Made by a program: the position numbers and the translations under genes. Below the pieces are notes generated by a model. That model saw only the letters and a program-made list of their open reading frames with translations, ran no database searches and was not told the origin of the DNA. A stretch of DNA of 58,786 nt from Stenotrophomonas_A sp002429615 (GTDB lineage Bacteria; Pseudomonadota; Gammaproteobacteria; Xanthomonadales; Xanthomonadaceae). Within the stretch, counting starts at the first letter, position 1; each line of letters begins with the position of its first letter. Positions 42,838 through 51,688 of the stretch are shown here, piece after piece. The DNA is taken from contig DALZZL010000006.1 in the NCBI GenBank assembly GCA_031987425.1, forward strand, positions 1-58,786, in the 5' to 3' direction.

Positions 42838-43784
42838 ACAGTGCCGCGCGCACGCCGCACTGGGCCGAGATCGGCGAGACCACCTCGGCGGCCGGCATCG
42901 CGTTCCTGTGTGGCGTGCATCGCTGGCTGGGCCGCTGGCCGTTCCGGCTGTGCCTGTATCCGGTGGTGCTGGTGCACTGGCTGCTGCACGGCACCGCGCG
43001 CCGCGCGTCGCTGGAATACCTGCGCCGCCTGCATGCCGCGCATGCCGGCGTGTTCGCGCGCCGGCCCGGGCGCTGGCAGAGCCTGCGCCATTTCGCCTGC
43101 TTCGCCGAAACCGTGCTGGACAAGCTGCTCGCCGCCGGGCGCCGCTATCCGGCCGAGCGCGTCGCCCTGCATCGCGACCAGGTGCTGGCGCTGGTGCGCG
43201 AGCGACGCGGCGGACTCATCATCACCGCGCATATCGGCTGCCTGGAGCTATGCCAGGCGCTGGCCGAATCCGTGCCGGGCTTCCGCATCACCGTGCTGGT
43301 GCACACCGCGCATGCGCAGCGTATCAACCGCATGATGCGCCGCCTCGACCCGGGGCATCGGGTCGAGCTGCTGCAGGTCACCGACATGGGCCCGGGAACG
43401 GCTGCGCTGCTTGCCGAGCGCGTGGCGGCGGGTGAATTCGTCGCCATCGCCGGTGACCGCGTGCCGGTCGGCGGCGGGCGCAGCGTGCGCGTGCCGTTCC
43501 TCGGCCATCCGGCGCCGCTGCCGATCGGCGCCTATGTGCTGGCCTCGGTGCTGGCCTGCCCGGTGTTCACGATGTCGTGCCTGCATGACGGCCACGGCTA
43601 TCGCGTGTCGTTCGCCGCCTTCGCCGAGCGCATCGTGCTGCCGCGCGGCTCGCGCGACGCCGCCATCGCCGAACAGGCCACGCGCCTGGCCGCGTGGCTG
43701 GAGACGCAGGTGGTCGCCGCCCCTTACGACTGGTTCAATTTCTTCCCCTTCTGGGATCAGGTTCCGCATGAAGATGGACAATGA
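42834..43784 (+). CDS. LpxL/LpxM-family (lauroyl/myristoyl-type) acyltransferase of the pigment cluster
   Basis: Membrane-associated acyltransferase, 316 aa, start GTG overlapping the glycosyltransferase stop. The N-terminal WPFRLCLYPVVLVHWLLHG is hydrophobic. ITAHIGCLELCQAL holds the HX4E motif (His-IGCL-Glu) of lipid A late acyltransferases; GDRVPVGGGRSVRVPFLGHPAPLP matches the conserved GDR...FLG block; YDWFNFFPFWDQ near the end matches the family's PYQWFNFFPFW-type box. It likely transfers the polyene chain (or a fatty acid) from ACP to the sugar-containing lipid. Its last 17 bases overlap the ammonia lyase start. Confidence 0.86.
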   Translation: MNSAARTPHWAEIGETTSAAGIAFLCGVHRWLGRWPFRLCLYPVVLVHWLLHGTARRASLEYLRRLHAAHAGVFARRPGRWQSLRHFACFAETVLDKLLAAGRRYPAERVALHRDQVLALVRERRGGLIITAHIGCLELCQALAESVPGFRITVLVHTAHAQRINRMMRRLDPGHRVELLQVTDMGPGTAALLAERVAAGEFVAIAGDRVPVGGGRSVRVPFLGHPAPLPIGAYVLASVLACPVFTMSCLHDGHGYRVSFAAFAERIVLPRGSRDAAIAEQATRLAAWLETQVVAAPYDWFNFFPFWDQVPHEDGQ

Positions 43785-45318
43785 GCTGCCCGTGCAGCCC
43801 TTCGGCACCGCGCCGCTGGTGATCGAATCGGTGGTGGGCCTGGCCCGCCGCACCCATGTCGCCGTGTTGAGCGACGACGAGGCCTTCCGCTCGCGCATCC
43901 GCCGCGGCGCGGATTTCCTCGACCGCCTGCTGGCCGAGGACGGCGTGATCTACGGCGTCACCACGGGCTACGGCGACTCCTGCACGGTGAACATCCCGCC
44001 GCGCCTGGTGGCCGAACTGCCGCATCACCTCTACACCTACCACGGCTGTGGCCTGGGCCGCTTCCTCGACGAGGAGGAGACCCGCGCCGTGCTCGCCGCG
44101 CGGCTGGCTTCGCTGAGCCGTGGCATGTCGGGGGTGAGCCTGCCGCTGCTGGAAGGGCTGGCGACGCTGCTGCGCCACGACGTGCTGCCGATGATCCCGG
44201 CCGAAGGTTCGGTCGGCGCCAGCGGCGACCTGACGCCGTTGTCCTACGTCGCCGCCGTGCTCTGCGGCGAGCGCGAAGTGATGTACCAGGGCGAATGCCG
44301 CCCCGCTGCCGAGGTGCTGGCGGAGATCGGCATGACGCCGTTGAAGCTGCGGCCGAAGGAAGGCCTGGCGATCATGAACGGCACCGCGGTGATGACCGCG
44401 CTGGCCTGCCTGGCCTGGCGCCGTGCCGACTACCTGTCGCGCCTGGCCACCCGCCTGACCGCGTTCAACGTGCTGGCCAGCAACGGCAACGCCCACCACT
44501 TCGACGAGGTGCTGTTCGGGGCCAAGCCGCATCCGGGCCAGTCGCGCATCGCCGCGCGCCTGCGCGAGGACCTGCACAGTGATCGCCCCAGCCGCAACGA
44601 CCAGCGCCTGCAGGACCGCTATTCGCTACGCTGTGCGCCGCACGTGATCGGCGTGCTCGAAGACGCGCTGCCGTTCCTGCGCCAGCTGATCGAGACCGAG
44701 CTCAACAGCGCCAACGACAACCCGCTGATCGACCCGGACGGCGAGCGCATCCTGCACGGCGGCCATTTCTACGGCGGCCACATCGCCCTGGCGATGGACA
44801 CGCTGAAGAACGCGGTGGCCAACATCGCCGACCTGCTCGACCGCCAGCTCGCGCTGCTGGTCGACAGCCGCTACAACCATGGCCTGCCGGCCAACCTGTC
44901 CGGCGTGTCCGGCGAGCGCGCGCCGATCAACCACGGCCTGAAGGCATTGCAGATCAGCGTATCGGCGTGGACCGCCGAGGCGTTGAAGCTGACCATGCCG
45001 GCCTCGGTGTTCTCGCGCTCGACCGAATGCCACAACCAGGACAAGGTCAGCATGGGTACCATCGCCGCGCGCGACTGCCTGCGCGTGCTGACGCTGGCCG
45101 AGCAGGTCGTCGCCGCGATGCTGATCGCCGCGCGCCAGGGCATCACCCTGCGCGAGCGCGTGCAGGAGCGTGCCGCGCTGGGGGCCGATGCCGAGGCGAT
45201 GCACCAGGACCTGTGCGGGCGCATCGCGCTGATCGAGGAGGACCGCGCGCTGGACCGCGAGCTGCGCGCGCTGGTTGACGACATCCGCCAGGAGCAGTGG
45301 GCGTTGTATGTCGACTGA
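43768..45318 (+). CDS. MIO-type aromatic amino acid/histidine ammonia-lyase of the pigment cluster
   Basis: HutH/TAL-family ammonia-lyase, 516 aa. The MIO cofactor triad is intact (GSVGASGDLTPLSY, Ala151-Ser152-Gly153), with GVTTGYGDS, GLAIMNGTAVMTAL, NSANDNPLID and SRSTECHNQDKVSMGTIAARD around the active site. The substrate-selectivity pair that is SH in histidine lyases, HL in tyrosine lyases and FL in plant PALs reads YH here (HLYTYHGCGLG, Tyr91-His92). Start ATG at 43768 (ATG 43774 possible). Role in the pigment is unclear, since the starter comes from XanB2. It may make an alternative cinnamate-type starter or have lost its original role. Confidence 0.88.
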   Translation: MKMDNELPVQPFGTAPLVIESVVGLARRTHVAVLSDDEAFRSRIRRGADFLDRLLAEDGVIYGVTTGYGDSCTVNIPPRLVAELPHHLYTYHGCGLGRFLDEEETRAVLAARLASLSRGMSGVSLPLLEGLATLLRHDVLPMIPAEGSVGASGDLTPLSYVAAVLCGEREVMYQGECRPAAEVLAEIGMTPLKLRPKEGLAIMNGTAVMTALACLAWRRADYLSRLATRLTAFNVLASNGNAHHFDEVLFGAKPHPGQSRIAARLREDLHSDRPSRNDQRLQDRYSLRCAPHVIGVLEDALPFLRQLIETELNSANDNPLIDPDGERILHGGHFYGGHIALAMDTLKNAVANIADLLDRQLALLVDSRYNHGLPANLSGVSGERAPINHGLKALQISVSAWTAEALKLTMPASVFSRSTECHNQDKVSMGTIAARDCLRVLTLAEQVVAAMLIAARQGITLRERVQERAALGADAEAMHQDLCGRIALIEEDRALDRELRALVDDIRQEQWALYVD

Positions 45319-45727
45319 CCTCTCCCTCGAGATCGAACTGAGCCCGGCCTTCCATGACTGCGATGCGATGCACGTGGTCTGGCACGGCAACTACTTCAAG
45401 TATTTCGAGATCGCGCGCTGCGCGCTGCTGGCGCGGCATGGCTACGACTACCCGCAGATGCAGGAATCGGGCTATCTGTGGCCGGTGGTCGATACCCGCG
45501 TGAAATACATCCGCCCGCTGCTGTACGCGCAGCCGCTGAAAGTCTCCGCGCGCATCAGCGAGTACGAGAACCGGCTGCGGTTCGACTATGAAATCCGCGA
45601 CGCCGGCACCGGCCAGGTGCTGACCCGCGCGCATACGATCCAGGTCGCCGTGCTGGCCGCCACCGGCGAACTGCAATACGTCTGTCCTCCCGTGCTGTGG
45701 GAGCGGCTGGGAGTGCATCCGCAATGA
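45308..45727 (+). CDS. 4-Hydroxybenzoyl-CoA-type thioesterase (ApeK-like)
   Basis: Hotdog-fold thioesterase, 139 aa, 4HBT family. FHDCDAMHVVWHGNYFKYFE contains the catalytic Asp19 and the HxxxxN-like helix. Positions fit ApeK of aryl-polyene clusters. Probably releases aryl or polyene acyl groups from ACP, or edits stalled chains. ATG at 45308 overlaps the end of the ammonia lyase gene by 11 bases, and its stop overlaps the LolA-like ATG by four bases (ATGA). Confidence 0.88.
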   Translation: MSTDLSLEIELSPAFHDCDAMHVVWHGNYFKYFEIARCALLARHGYDYPQMQESGYLWPVVDTRVKYIRPLLYAQPLKVSARISEYENRLRFDYEIRDAGTGQVLTRAHTIQVAVLAATGELQYVCPPVLWERLGVHPQ

Positions 45728-46341
45728 AGCCGTTCGTCCTGATCCTCGCGCTGGCCGTGCTGCCGGCGCTGCCCGTCTTCGCCGCGCCCGCGCCGGAACT
45801 GGCGCAGGTGCAGCAGCGGGTCGCGCGCCCGGCGCTGCTGCGCGCCGATTTCGTCCAGGAGAAGCAGGTCGCCGGCTTCCGCAACCCGCTGCGTTCGCAG
45901 GGCCAGTTCGTGCTGGCGCAGGAGCGCGGGGTGATCTGGCGCACGCTCAAGCCGTTCCCGTCCGACGTGGTGCTGACCCGTGACCGCATCCTCAGCCGCC
46001 AGGCCGATGGCAGCGTGCAGGTCGAGGTCGATGGCCGCCAGCAGCCGGCGATGCGCGCGATCAACGCGATGATGTTCGCGCTGATGAGCGGCGACGTGCA
46101 GGCGATGTCGGCCAGCTTCGAGGTACGCGCCGAGCTGCTGCCGGACAACGGCTGGCGGCTGCACCTCACGCCGCGCTCGCCGATGCTGGCCAAGGCTTTC
46201 GCCTCGCTGCAGCTGGAAGGCGACAAGTACGTGCGCAAGGTCGAGATCGAGGAAGCCAATCACGACCGCACGCGGCTGACATTCGACAACTTCCGCCTGG
46301 CACCGCCGCTGGATGCCGACGAGGAACACAGCCTTGACTGA
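45724..46341 (+). CDS. LolA-like outer-membrane lipid carrier (ApeL-like)
   Basis: Periplasmic protein, 205 aa, with signal peptide (MKPFVLILALAVLPALPVFA-AP). ALLRADFVQEKQVAGFRNPLRSQGQFVLAQERGVIWRT (broken for reading) is the LolA opening block, and VVLTRDRILSRQADGSV and LQLEGDKYVRKVEIEE continue the open-barrel pattern. In aryl-polyene clusters a LolA-like protein with an MMPL exporter is thought to carry the lipid pigment to the outer membrane. It overlaps the exporter gene by eight bases (or 29 if ATG 46313 is used). Confidence 0.88.
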   Translation: MKPFVLILALAVLPALPVFAAPAPELAQVQQRVARPALLRADFVQEKQVAGFRNPLRSQGQFVLAQERGVIWRTLKPFPSDVVLTRDRILSRQADGSVQVEVDGRQQPAMRAINAMMFALMSGDVQAMSASFEVRAELLPDNGWRLHLTPRSPMLAKAFASLQLEGDKYVRKVEIEEANHDRTRLTFDNFRLAPPLDADEEHSLD

Positions 46342-48688
46342 GTTGCCGCCGCACGCGGCGGGCGTGGACGCCCGCCTGCACCGCCATTGGCGTTGGGTAG
46401 GCATCGCGTGGCTGCTGGTGGTCGCGGCGGTGGCCGTGCACCAGTGGAGTTTCTGGCGCGGCGCGCATGTCGACAGCGACGTGCTGGCGCTGCTGCCGCA
46501 GGATGCCAACGACCGCCTGCTGTCCGACGCCACCCGCCTGATCGCCGACAACAGCGCCCGCCAGGTCGTGGTGCTGCTCGGCAGCGACAGCGCCGAGGGC
46601 GCCAAGGCCGCGCAGGCCGCGTACTCGCGCGCCTTCCATGACGCGGATCGCGCCGGCACGCTGCCGCTGGAGGAGAACGCCTCCGTACAGGGCTGGTTCG
46701 ACCAGGCACGCGCCTTCTACGCGCCCTATCGCGACCGCCTGCTCACCGACGCGCAGCGCGCGCGTCTGCAGGGCGGCGACGAAGCCGCGCTGGGCCAGCA
46801 GGCGCTGGCCGCGCTGTATGGCCCTCTCGGCGCGCCGCGCTTGACCGAGTGGAACCGCGATCCGCTCGGGCTGTGGTCGCAGTGGTGGCAGGCGCGCGCC
46901 GCCGGCACCGGCCTGCGCGTGGGCGACGACGGCCTGCTGCAGGCCGATGGCCGTTACTGGGCGCTGATGCAGTTCCAGACCCGCGATTCGGCGTTCCGCC
47001 TCGACGGCGAGCAGCGCATCGGCCAGGCGCTGGATGCCGCCGCCGCGGCCGCGCGCACCGCCGTACCGGACCTGCACGAACTGCGCGCCGGTGTCCCGCT
47101 GCATGCCGAAGCCGCCGCCGCGCAGGCCAACTTCGAGATCAACACCATCGGCTGGGGGTCGCTGGCGGCGGTGCTGCTGCTGGTATGGCTGGCGTTCCGT
47201 TCGCTGCGCCCGATCCTGCTGGTGGCGATGTCGCTGCTGATCGGCTGCGCGACCGCGCTATCGGTCACCGCGCTGGTGTTCGGCAAGGTGCATCTGCTGA
47301 CCCTGGTGTTCGGCGCCAGCCTGGTCGGCGTGGCCGAGGACTACGGCATCCACTGGTTCGGCTCGCGACAGGCCGAACCGGATACCAGCCGCTGGCAGCT
47401 GCTGCGGCACCTGCTGCCCGGGTTGTGGCTGGCGCTGCTGACCAGCGCGCTGGCCTATCTGGCGTTGGGACTGGCGCCGTTCCCGGGCCTGCGCCAGATG
47501 GCGCTGTTCTCGGTGGTGGGCCTGGCCGCCGCATTCCTCACCGTGATCGCGTGGTTCCCGCTGCTCGACAAGGGCCGCGTGCGCGAGACCCGCTTCGCGC
47601 ATTGGCTCGGCGGCACGCTCGATCGCTGGCCGCGGCTGGGACGGGGCAGGGGCAAGGTCGCCGCGGTACTGGGCGTGGTGGCGCTGGTGGTGATCGTCGG
47701 CGGCCTGCTGCGCGTGCAGCCCAACGACGATCTGCGCAGCCTGCAATCCTCGCCGCCGGCGCTGATGGCGCAGCAGATCGAGGTCGGCCGGCTGCTCGGC
47801 ATGCCGAGCCCGGCGCAGTTCTTCCTGGTGCAGGGCGCCGATGCCGAACAGGTGCTGCAGCGCGAACAGGCGCTGGTCGGCAAGCTCGACGCACTTGAAG
47901 CGCAGGGCCGCATCGGCGGGCACCAGGCGATCAGCGACTGGTGGCCGGCGCAGTCCCGCCAGCAGGCCGATGCCGCGCTGACCGCGCGCATCGAAAGCAG
48001 CGTGCTGGCGCAGGTCGGCGCGGCCACCGGCGAGACGCTGGCCCGTCCGGCCTATGCCGCGCCGGCTGGCATCGAGACCTTCCTGCACGATCCGGTCTCG
48101 TTGCCGTTCCGCCACCTGTGGCTGGGCAAGCTCGGCAACGGCCGGGCCTCGGTGGTGATGGTCGACGATCTCTCCCGCGCCGACGCGCTGGCCGCGCTGC
48201 GCGCGCAGGCCGATGGCCTGGACGGCGTGCGCTGGGTCGACCGCACCGCGGATTTCTCGCAGCTGCTCGGCCACTACCGCCGGATGATGGGCGCATTGCT
48301 GCTGGCCGGCGTGGTGCTGGTGTTCGGCGTGCTGGCCTGGCGCTATCGCGGCCAGTCCTGGCGGGTGATCACGCCCACGTTGCTGGCCGGCCTGCTCACC
48401 GTCGCGCTGCTGGGCTGGTTCGGCCAGCCGCTGCTGCTGTTCAACGTGCTGGCGCTCCTGCTGCTGCTCGGCATGGGCATCGACTACGGCATCTTCCTGC
48501 TCGAACACCGCGGCGACCGCAGCGCGTGGTTGTCGGTGTGCGTCGGCGCGGCCAGCACCTGGCTGTCGTTCGGCCTGCTGGCACTGTCGTCCACGCCGGC
48601 GCTGCGCGCGTTCGGCCTGACCCTGCTGTTCGGCATCGGCCTGGTGTGGCTGATCACCCCGCTGTTCCGGCCCGCGCCGCACGCCTGA
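46334..48688 (+). CDS. MMPL/RND-family pigment exporter (ApeM-like)
   Basis: Inner-membrane transporter, 784 aa, of the MMPL superfamily: an N-terminal helix (WVGIAWLLVVAAVAVHQW), a large periplasmic loop (residues ~40-260), a five-helix block (WGSLAAVLLLVWLAFRSLRP to LTVIAWFPLL), a second periplasmic loop, and a last five-helix block (RMMGALLLAGVVLVFGVLAW to LIFLTP-like ends). GMGIDYGIFLLEHRGD is the conserved MMPL GxxxDYG-type motif; GVAEDYGIHWFGS is its N-terminal twin. TTG at 46334 after GAGGAA is preferred to ATG at 46313. It probably exports the pigment lipid with the LolA-like partner. Confidence 0.88.
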   Translation: MTELPPHAAGVDARLHRHWRWVGIAWLLVVAAVAVHQWSFWRGAHVDSDVLALLPQDANDRLLSDATRLIADNSARQVVVLLGSDSAEGAKAAQAAYSRAFHDADRAGTLPLEENASVQGWFDQARAFYAPYRDRLLTDAQRARLQGGDEAALGQQALAALYGPLGAPRLTEWNRDPLGLWSQWWQARAAGTGLRVGDDGLLQADGRYWALMQFQTRDSAFRLDGEQRIGQALDAAAAAARTAVPDLHELRAGVPLHAEAAAAQANFEINTIGWGSLAAVLLLVWLAFRSLRPILLVAMSLLIGCATALSVTALVFGKVHLLTLVFGASLVGVAEDYGIHWFGSRQAEPDTSRWQLLRHLLPGLWLALLTSALAYLALGLAPFPGLRQMALFSVVGLAAAFLTVIAWFPLLDKGRVRETRFAHWLGGTLDRWPRLGRGRGKVAAVLGVVALVVIVGGLLRVQPNDDLRSLQSSPPALMAQQIEVGRLLGMPSPAQFFLVQGADAEQVLQREQALVGKLDALEAQGRIGGHQAISDWWPAQSRQQADAALTARIESSVLAQVGAATGETLARPAYAAPAGIETFLHDPVSLPFRHLWLGKLGNGRASVVMVDDLSRADALAALRAQADGLDGVRWVDRTADFSQLLGHYRRMMGALLLAGVVLVFGVLAWRYRGQSWRVITPTLLAGLLTVALLGWFGQPLLLFNVLALLLLLGMGIDYGIFLLEHRGDRSAWLSVCVGAASTWLSFGLLALSSTPALRAFGLTLLFGIGLVWLITPLFRPAPHA

Positions 48689-48715
48689 CTTCCTCCTCCC
48701 ACGAAGGCCTCTCGC

Positions 48716-49957
48716 ATGACCCGTTCTACGGAAAGAACTGAAATCCTCATCGTTGGCGCCGGCCCCGCCGGTTCGGTCGCCGCCGCGCTGCTGCGCCGGC
48801 AGGGCCGCCAGGTGGTGATGATCGAGCGCGAGCAGTTCCCGCGCTTCTCCATCGGCGAGAGCCTGCTGCCGCAGAGCATGGAGTACATCGAGCAGGCCGG
48901 CCTGCTGCAGGATGTCGTGCAGGCCGGCTTCCAGTACAAGAATGGCGCGGCGTTCGTGCGTGGCGAGCGCACCACCCAGTTCGACTTCCGCGACAAGTTC
49001 TCTCCCGGCTGGGGCACCACCTACCAGGTACAGCGCGCTGACTTCGACCACGTGCTGGCCAAGGGCGCGCAGCGCCAAGGCGCCGACCTGCGTTTCGGCC
49101 ACGAGGTGCTGGCGATGCGGCCAGGCGCGCAGCCGAGCGTGGACGTGCGCGATCCGGACGGCCGCGAGTACACCCTGGAAGCGGACTTCGTGCTCGATGC
49201 CAGCGGCTTCGGCCGTCTGCTGCCGCGCCTGCTGCAGCTCGAATCGCCGTCCAACTTCCCGGTGCGCGGTGCGATCTTCACCCACGTGCGCGACCACATC
49301 GCGCCGGAAGCGGGCTTCGACCGCAACAAGATCCTGATCACCACCCATCCCGAACACGTGGACGTGTGGTACTGGACGATTCCGTTCTCCAACGGCTGCT
49401 GCTCGCTGGGCGTGGTCGCCGAGCCTTCGTTCTTCGAGCGCTACCCGGGCGACGACCTGCAGAAGCTGCAGGCCATTGTGGGCGAGGATCCGAACCTGAC
49501 CCGCCTGCTCGCCAAGGCCGAATGGGCGGTGCTGCCGGTACGCCGCATCACCGGCTACTCGGCCAACGTCAGCGCGCTGCATGGCGAAGGCTATGCGCTG
49601 CTCGGCAACGCCGGCGAGTTCCTCGACCCGGTGTTCTCCTCCGGCGTCACCATCGCCTTCAAGTCCGCGCAGCTGGCCGCGGACTGCCTCGCGCGCCGCT
49701 ATGCCGGCCAGCACGTGGACTGGGCCGCCGACTTCGACGAGCCGCTGCGCTACGGCGTGAAGGCGTTCCGCCGCTTTGTCGAATCCTGGTATGCCGGCGG
49801 TTTCCAGAAGATCATCTTCCATCCCGAACAGCAGCCGGACATCCGCGGCATGATCTGCTCCATCCTCGCCGGCTACGCCTGGGATCGAAACAACCCCTAT
49901 GTGGCCGACCCCAGCGGTCGCCGCCTGCGCGTGCTGGAGGAACTGTGCGGCGCCTGA
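48716..49957 (+). CDS. FAD-dependent oxidoreductase with flavin-halogenase signature
   Basis: Flavoprotein of 413 aa. GAGPAGSVAAALL is the FAD motif. The flavin-dependent halogenase signature WxWxIP is present as WYWTIP (residues 218-223), and GFQYKNGAAF holds the lysine (Lys75) equivalent to the catalytic Lys of phenolic halogenases. The TTYQVQRADFDHVLAKGA and GNAGEFLDPVFSSGVTIAFKSAQLAA blocks are also family-like. Xanthomonadins are brominated aryl polyenes, so it is a candidate brominase of the polyene; alternatively a dehydrogenase of the same fold. Its ATG follows the exporter by 27 bases. Confidence 0.85.
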   Translation: MTRSTERTEILIVGAGPAGSVAAALLRRQGRQVVMIEREQFPRFSIGESLLPQSMEYIEQAGLLQDVVQAGFQYKNGAAFVRGERTTQFDFRDKFSPGWGTTYQVQRADFDHVLAKGAQRQGADLRFGHEVLAMRPGAQPSVDVRDPDGREYTLEADFVLDASGFGRLLPRLLQLESPSNFPVRGAIFTHVRDHIAPEAGFDRNKILITTHPEHVDVWYWTIPFSNGCCSLGVVAEPSFFERYPGDDLQKLQAIVGEDPNLTRLLAKAEWAVLPVRRITGYSANVSALHGEGYALLGNAGEFLDPVFSSGVTIAFKSAQLAADCLARRYAGQHVDWAADFDEPLRYGVKAFRRFVESWYAGGFQKIIFHPEQQPDIRGMICSILAGYAWDRNNPYVADPSGRRLRVLEELCGA

Positions 49958-50505
49958 TCGCCCACGCCCTGCTGCTGGCCGGCGTGCTGCTGCTCGCCGC
50001 CTGCGCCGGTGCGCGTGTCCGCGCGCCGGCCATCGCGCTGCCGCCGTTGCGGCTGGCGCCGGCGGACCTTGGTCAGGCGTTGGCACTGCAGCAGCGCCTG
50101 GTGTTCAGCTACGGCACTCATCGCAGCACGCTCGACGCGCTGCTCGAAGCCGACGCGGACGAAGTGCGGCTGGCGGTGCAGGCGCTGGGCCAGACCGGCG
50201 TGACCCTGCGCTGGGATGGCCATACGCTGGAACAGCAGCGCGCGCCATGGTTGCCGCCGCAGGTGCGCGGCGAGCGCGTGCTCGACGACCTGCAGTTCGC
50301 GTTGTGGCCGGCGGACGCGGTGCGCAAGGCATTGCCCGATGGCTGGACCCTGGTCGAGCAGGCCGGCACGCGCCAGCTCGAACACGAGGGCCAACCCTGG
50401 CTGGTGCTGGAGCGCCGCGATGCCAATCACCAGACCCTGCGCAACCTGGCCGAGGGCTATGCCCTGGAAATCGAATCGGCCCCGCTGGAATCGAGTCCGC
50501 AGTGA
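49945..50505 (+). CDS. DUF3261-type lipoprotein of the pigment cluster
   Basis: Exported lipoprotein, 186 aa, start GTG, overlapping the flavoprotein stop by 13 bases. Signal peptide MRRLIAHALLLAGVLLLAAC with lipobox LLAAC (Cys20). The remainder has beta-sandwich-like character, with RLVFSYGTHRSTLDALLEADADEVRLAVQALGQ and WDGHTLEQQRAPWLPPQVRGERVLDDLQ. It takes the ApeN position of aryl-polyene clusters and may help assembly or transport of pigment at the membrane. It overlaps the next ketosynthase by four bases. Confidence 0.83.
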   Translation: MRRLIAHALLLAGVLLLAACAGARVRAPAIALPPLRLAPADLGQALALQQRLVFSYGTHRSTLDALLEADADEVRLAVQALGQTGVTLRWDGHTLEQQRAPWLPPQVRGERVLDDLQFALWPADAVRKALPDGWTLVEQAGTRQLEHEGQPWLVLERRDANHQTLRNLAEGYALEIESAPLESSPQ

Positions 50506-51683
50506 ACGATGTTTTTCTGAATGAAATGGGCGTGGTCTGTGCGCTCGGCGGCGACGCCGACGCGGTCGGTCGCGCCCTGTTCGACACCGCCGCACCGGCC
50601 AATGCCGCCACCGATGCGGTGACGCCGGGCCGACCGCTGGTGCTGGGCCGGGTGCTGTCAGCGCTGCCGGCGATGGATGACCAGCCGGTCGCGCTTCGCG
50701 GGCGCAACAACGCGCTGTTGCGCCAGGCCTACGCGCAGATCGCCCCGGCGGTGGCCGCGGCGATCGACCAGCACGGCGCGTCGCGCGTCGCGGTGGTGCT
50801 CGGCACCAGCACCTCGGGCATCGGCGAGGCGGAGCATGCGCTGCACCAGCGCGCGCTCGGCCAGCCATGGCCGTCCGGCTTCCACTATGCGCAGCAGGAG
50901 ATGGGCACGCCTGCGCGTTTCGTGCGTGCGCTCAGCGGCGCGCGTGGGCCGGCATGGACGGTGTCCACCGCCTGTTCCTCCAGTGCCAAGGCGATGATGT
51001 CCGCCGCCCGCCTGCTGCGCGCCGGCATCGTCGACGCGGTGATCGCCGGCGGCGCCGATTCGCTGTGCCGCTTCACCGTGGAAGGCTTCAGCGCGCTGGA
51101 ATCGGTGTCCGCGCGGCGCTGCAATCCGTTCTCGCGCCATCGCGACGGCATCAACATCGGCGAGGGCGCGGCGCTGTTCCTGATGACCCGTGCGCCCGGC
51201 GCGGTGCGATTGTCCGGCTGGAGCGAAACCTCCGACGCACATCATCTGTCCGCGCCGGATCCGGCGGGCACCGGTGCCATCGCCGCCATCCAGCAGGCGC
51301 TGGCGCGCGCCGGCCTGTCGCCGGCGCAGATCGACTACGTGAACCTGCACGGCACCGCCACCCGCCAGAACGATGCGATGGAGAGCCGTGCGATGCAGGC
51401 GGTGTTCGGCGCCCCGGTGCCGGCCAGCGCGACCAAGCCGTTGACCGGCCACACCCTGGGCGCGGCCGGCGCGATCGAGGCCGCGCTGTGCTGGCTGACG
51501 CTGGCGCGCAACCCGGCCGGGCTGCTGCCCCCGCACTGGTGGGATGGCGAGGCCGACCCCGAGCTGCCCGCGCTGGCGCTGGTCGCCCCGGGCGAAAGCG
51601 CCGCGCGCGTTCCGCGCCACCTGCTCAGCCATTCCTTCGCCTTCGGCGGCAGCAACGCCGTGCTGGCTTTTTCCAGGGATTGA
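50502..51683 (+). CDS. Beta-ketoacyl-ACP synthase 1 of the pigment PKS (ApeO-like)
   Basis: Elongating ketosynthase, 393 aa, start GTG. The Cys-His-His triad is complete: TVSTACSSSAKA (Cys158), YVNLHGTATRQND (His283) and KPLTGHTLGAAGA (His317). It is a FabB/FabF-fold condensing enzyme. In aryl-polyene systems ApeO heterodimerises with the ApeC chain-length factor (here 37788-38528), despite their distance in the operon. Expected to condense malonyl-ACP onto the aryl starter repeatedly. The dehydratase follows after five bases. Confidence 0.9.
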   Translation: MNDVFLNEMGVVCALGGDADAVGRALFDTAAPANAATDAVTPGRPLVLGRVLSALPAMDDQPVALRGRNNALLRQAYAQIAPAVAAAIDQHGASRVAVVLGTSTSGIGEAEHALHQRALGQPWPSGFHYAQQEMGTPARFVRALSGARGPAWTVSTACSSSAKAMMSAARLLRAGIVDAVIAGGADSLCRFTVEGFSALESVSARRCNPFSRHRDGINIGEGAALFLMTRAPGAVRLSGWSETSDAHHLSAPDPAGTGAIAAIQQALARAGLSPAQIDYVNLHGTATRQNDAMESRAMQAVFGAPVPASATKPLTGHTLGAAGAIEAALCWLTLARNPAGLLPPHWWDGEADPELPALALVAPGESAARVPRHLLSHSFAFGGSNAVLAFSRD

Positions 51684-51688
51684 TCCGG

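Noticed and set aside
47258..50086. 942-codon open frame opposite the MMPL exporter and flavoprotein
   Set aside because: Antisense shadow; spans two clear genes and an intergenic site, without any domain.
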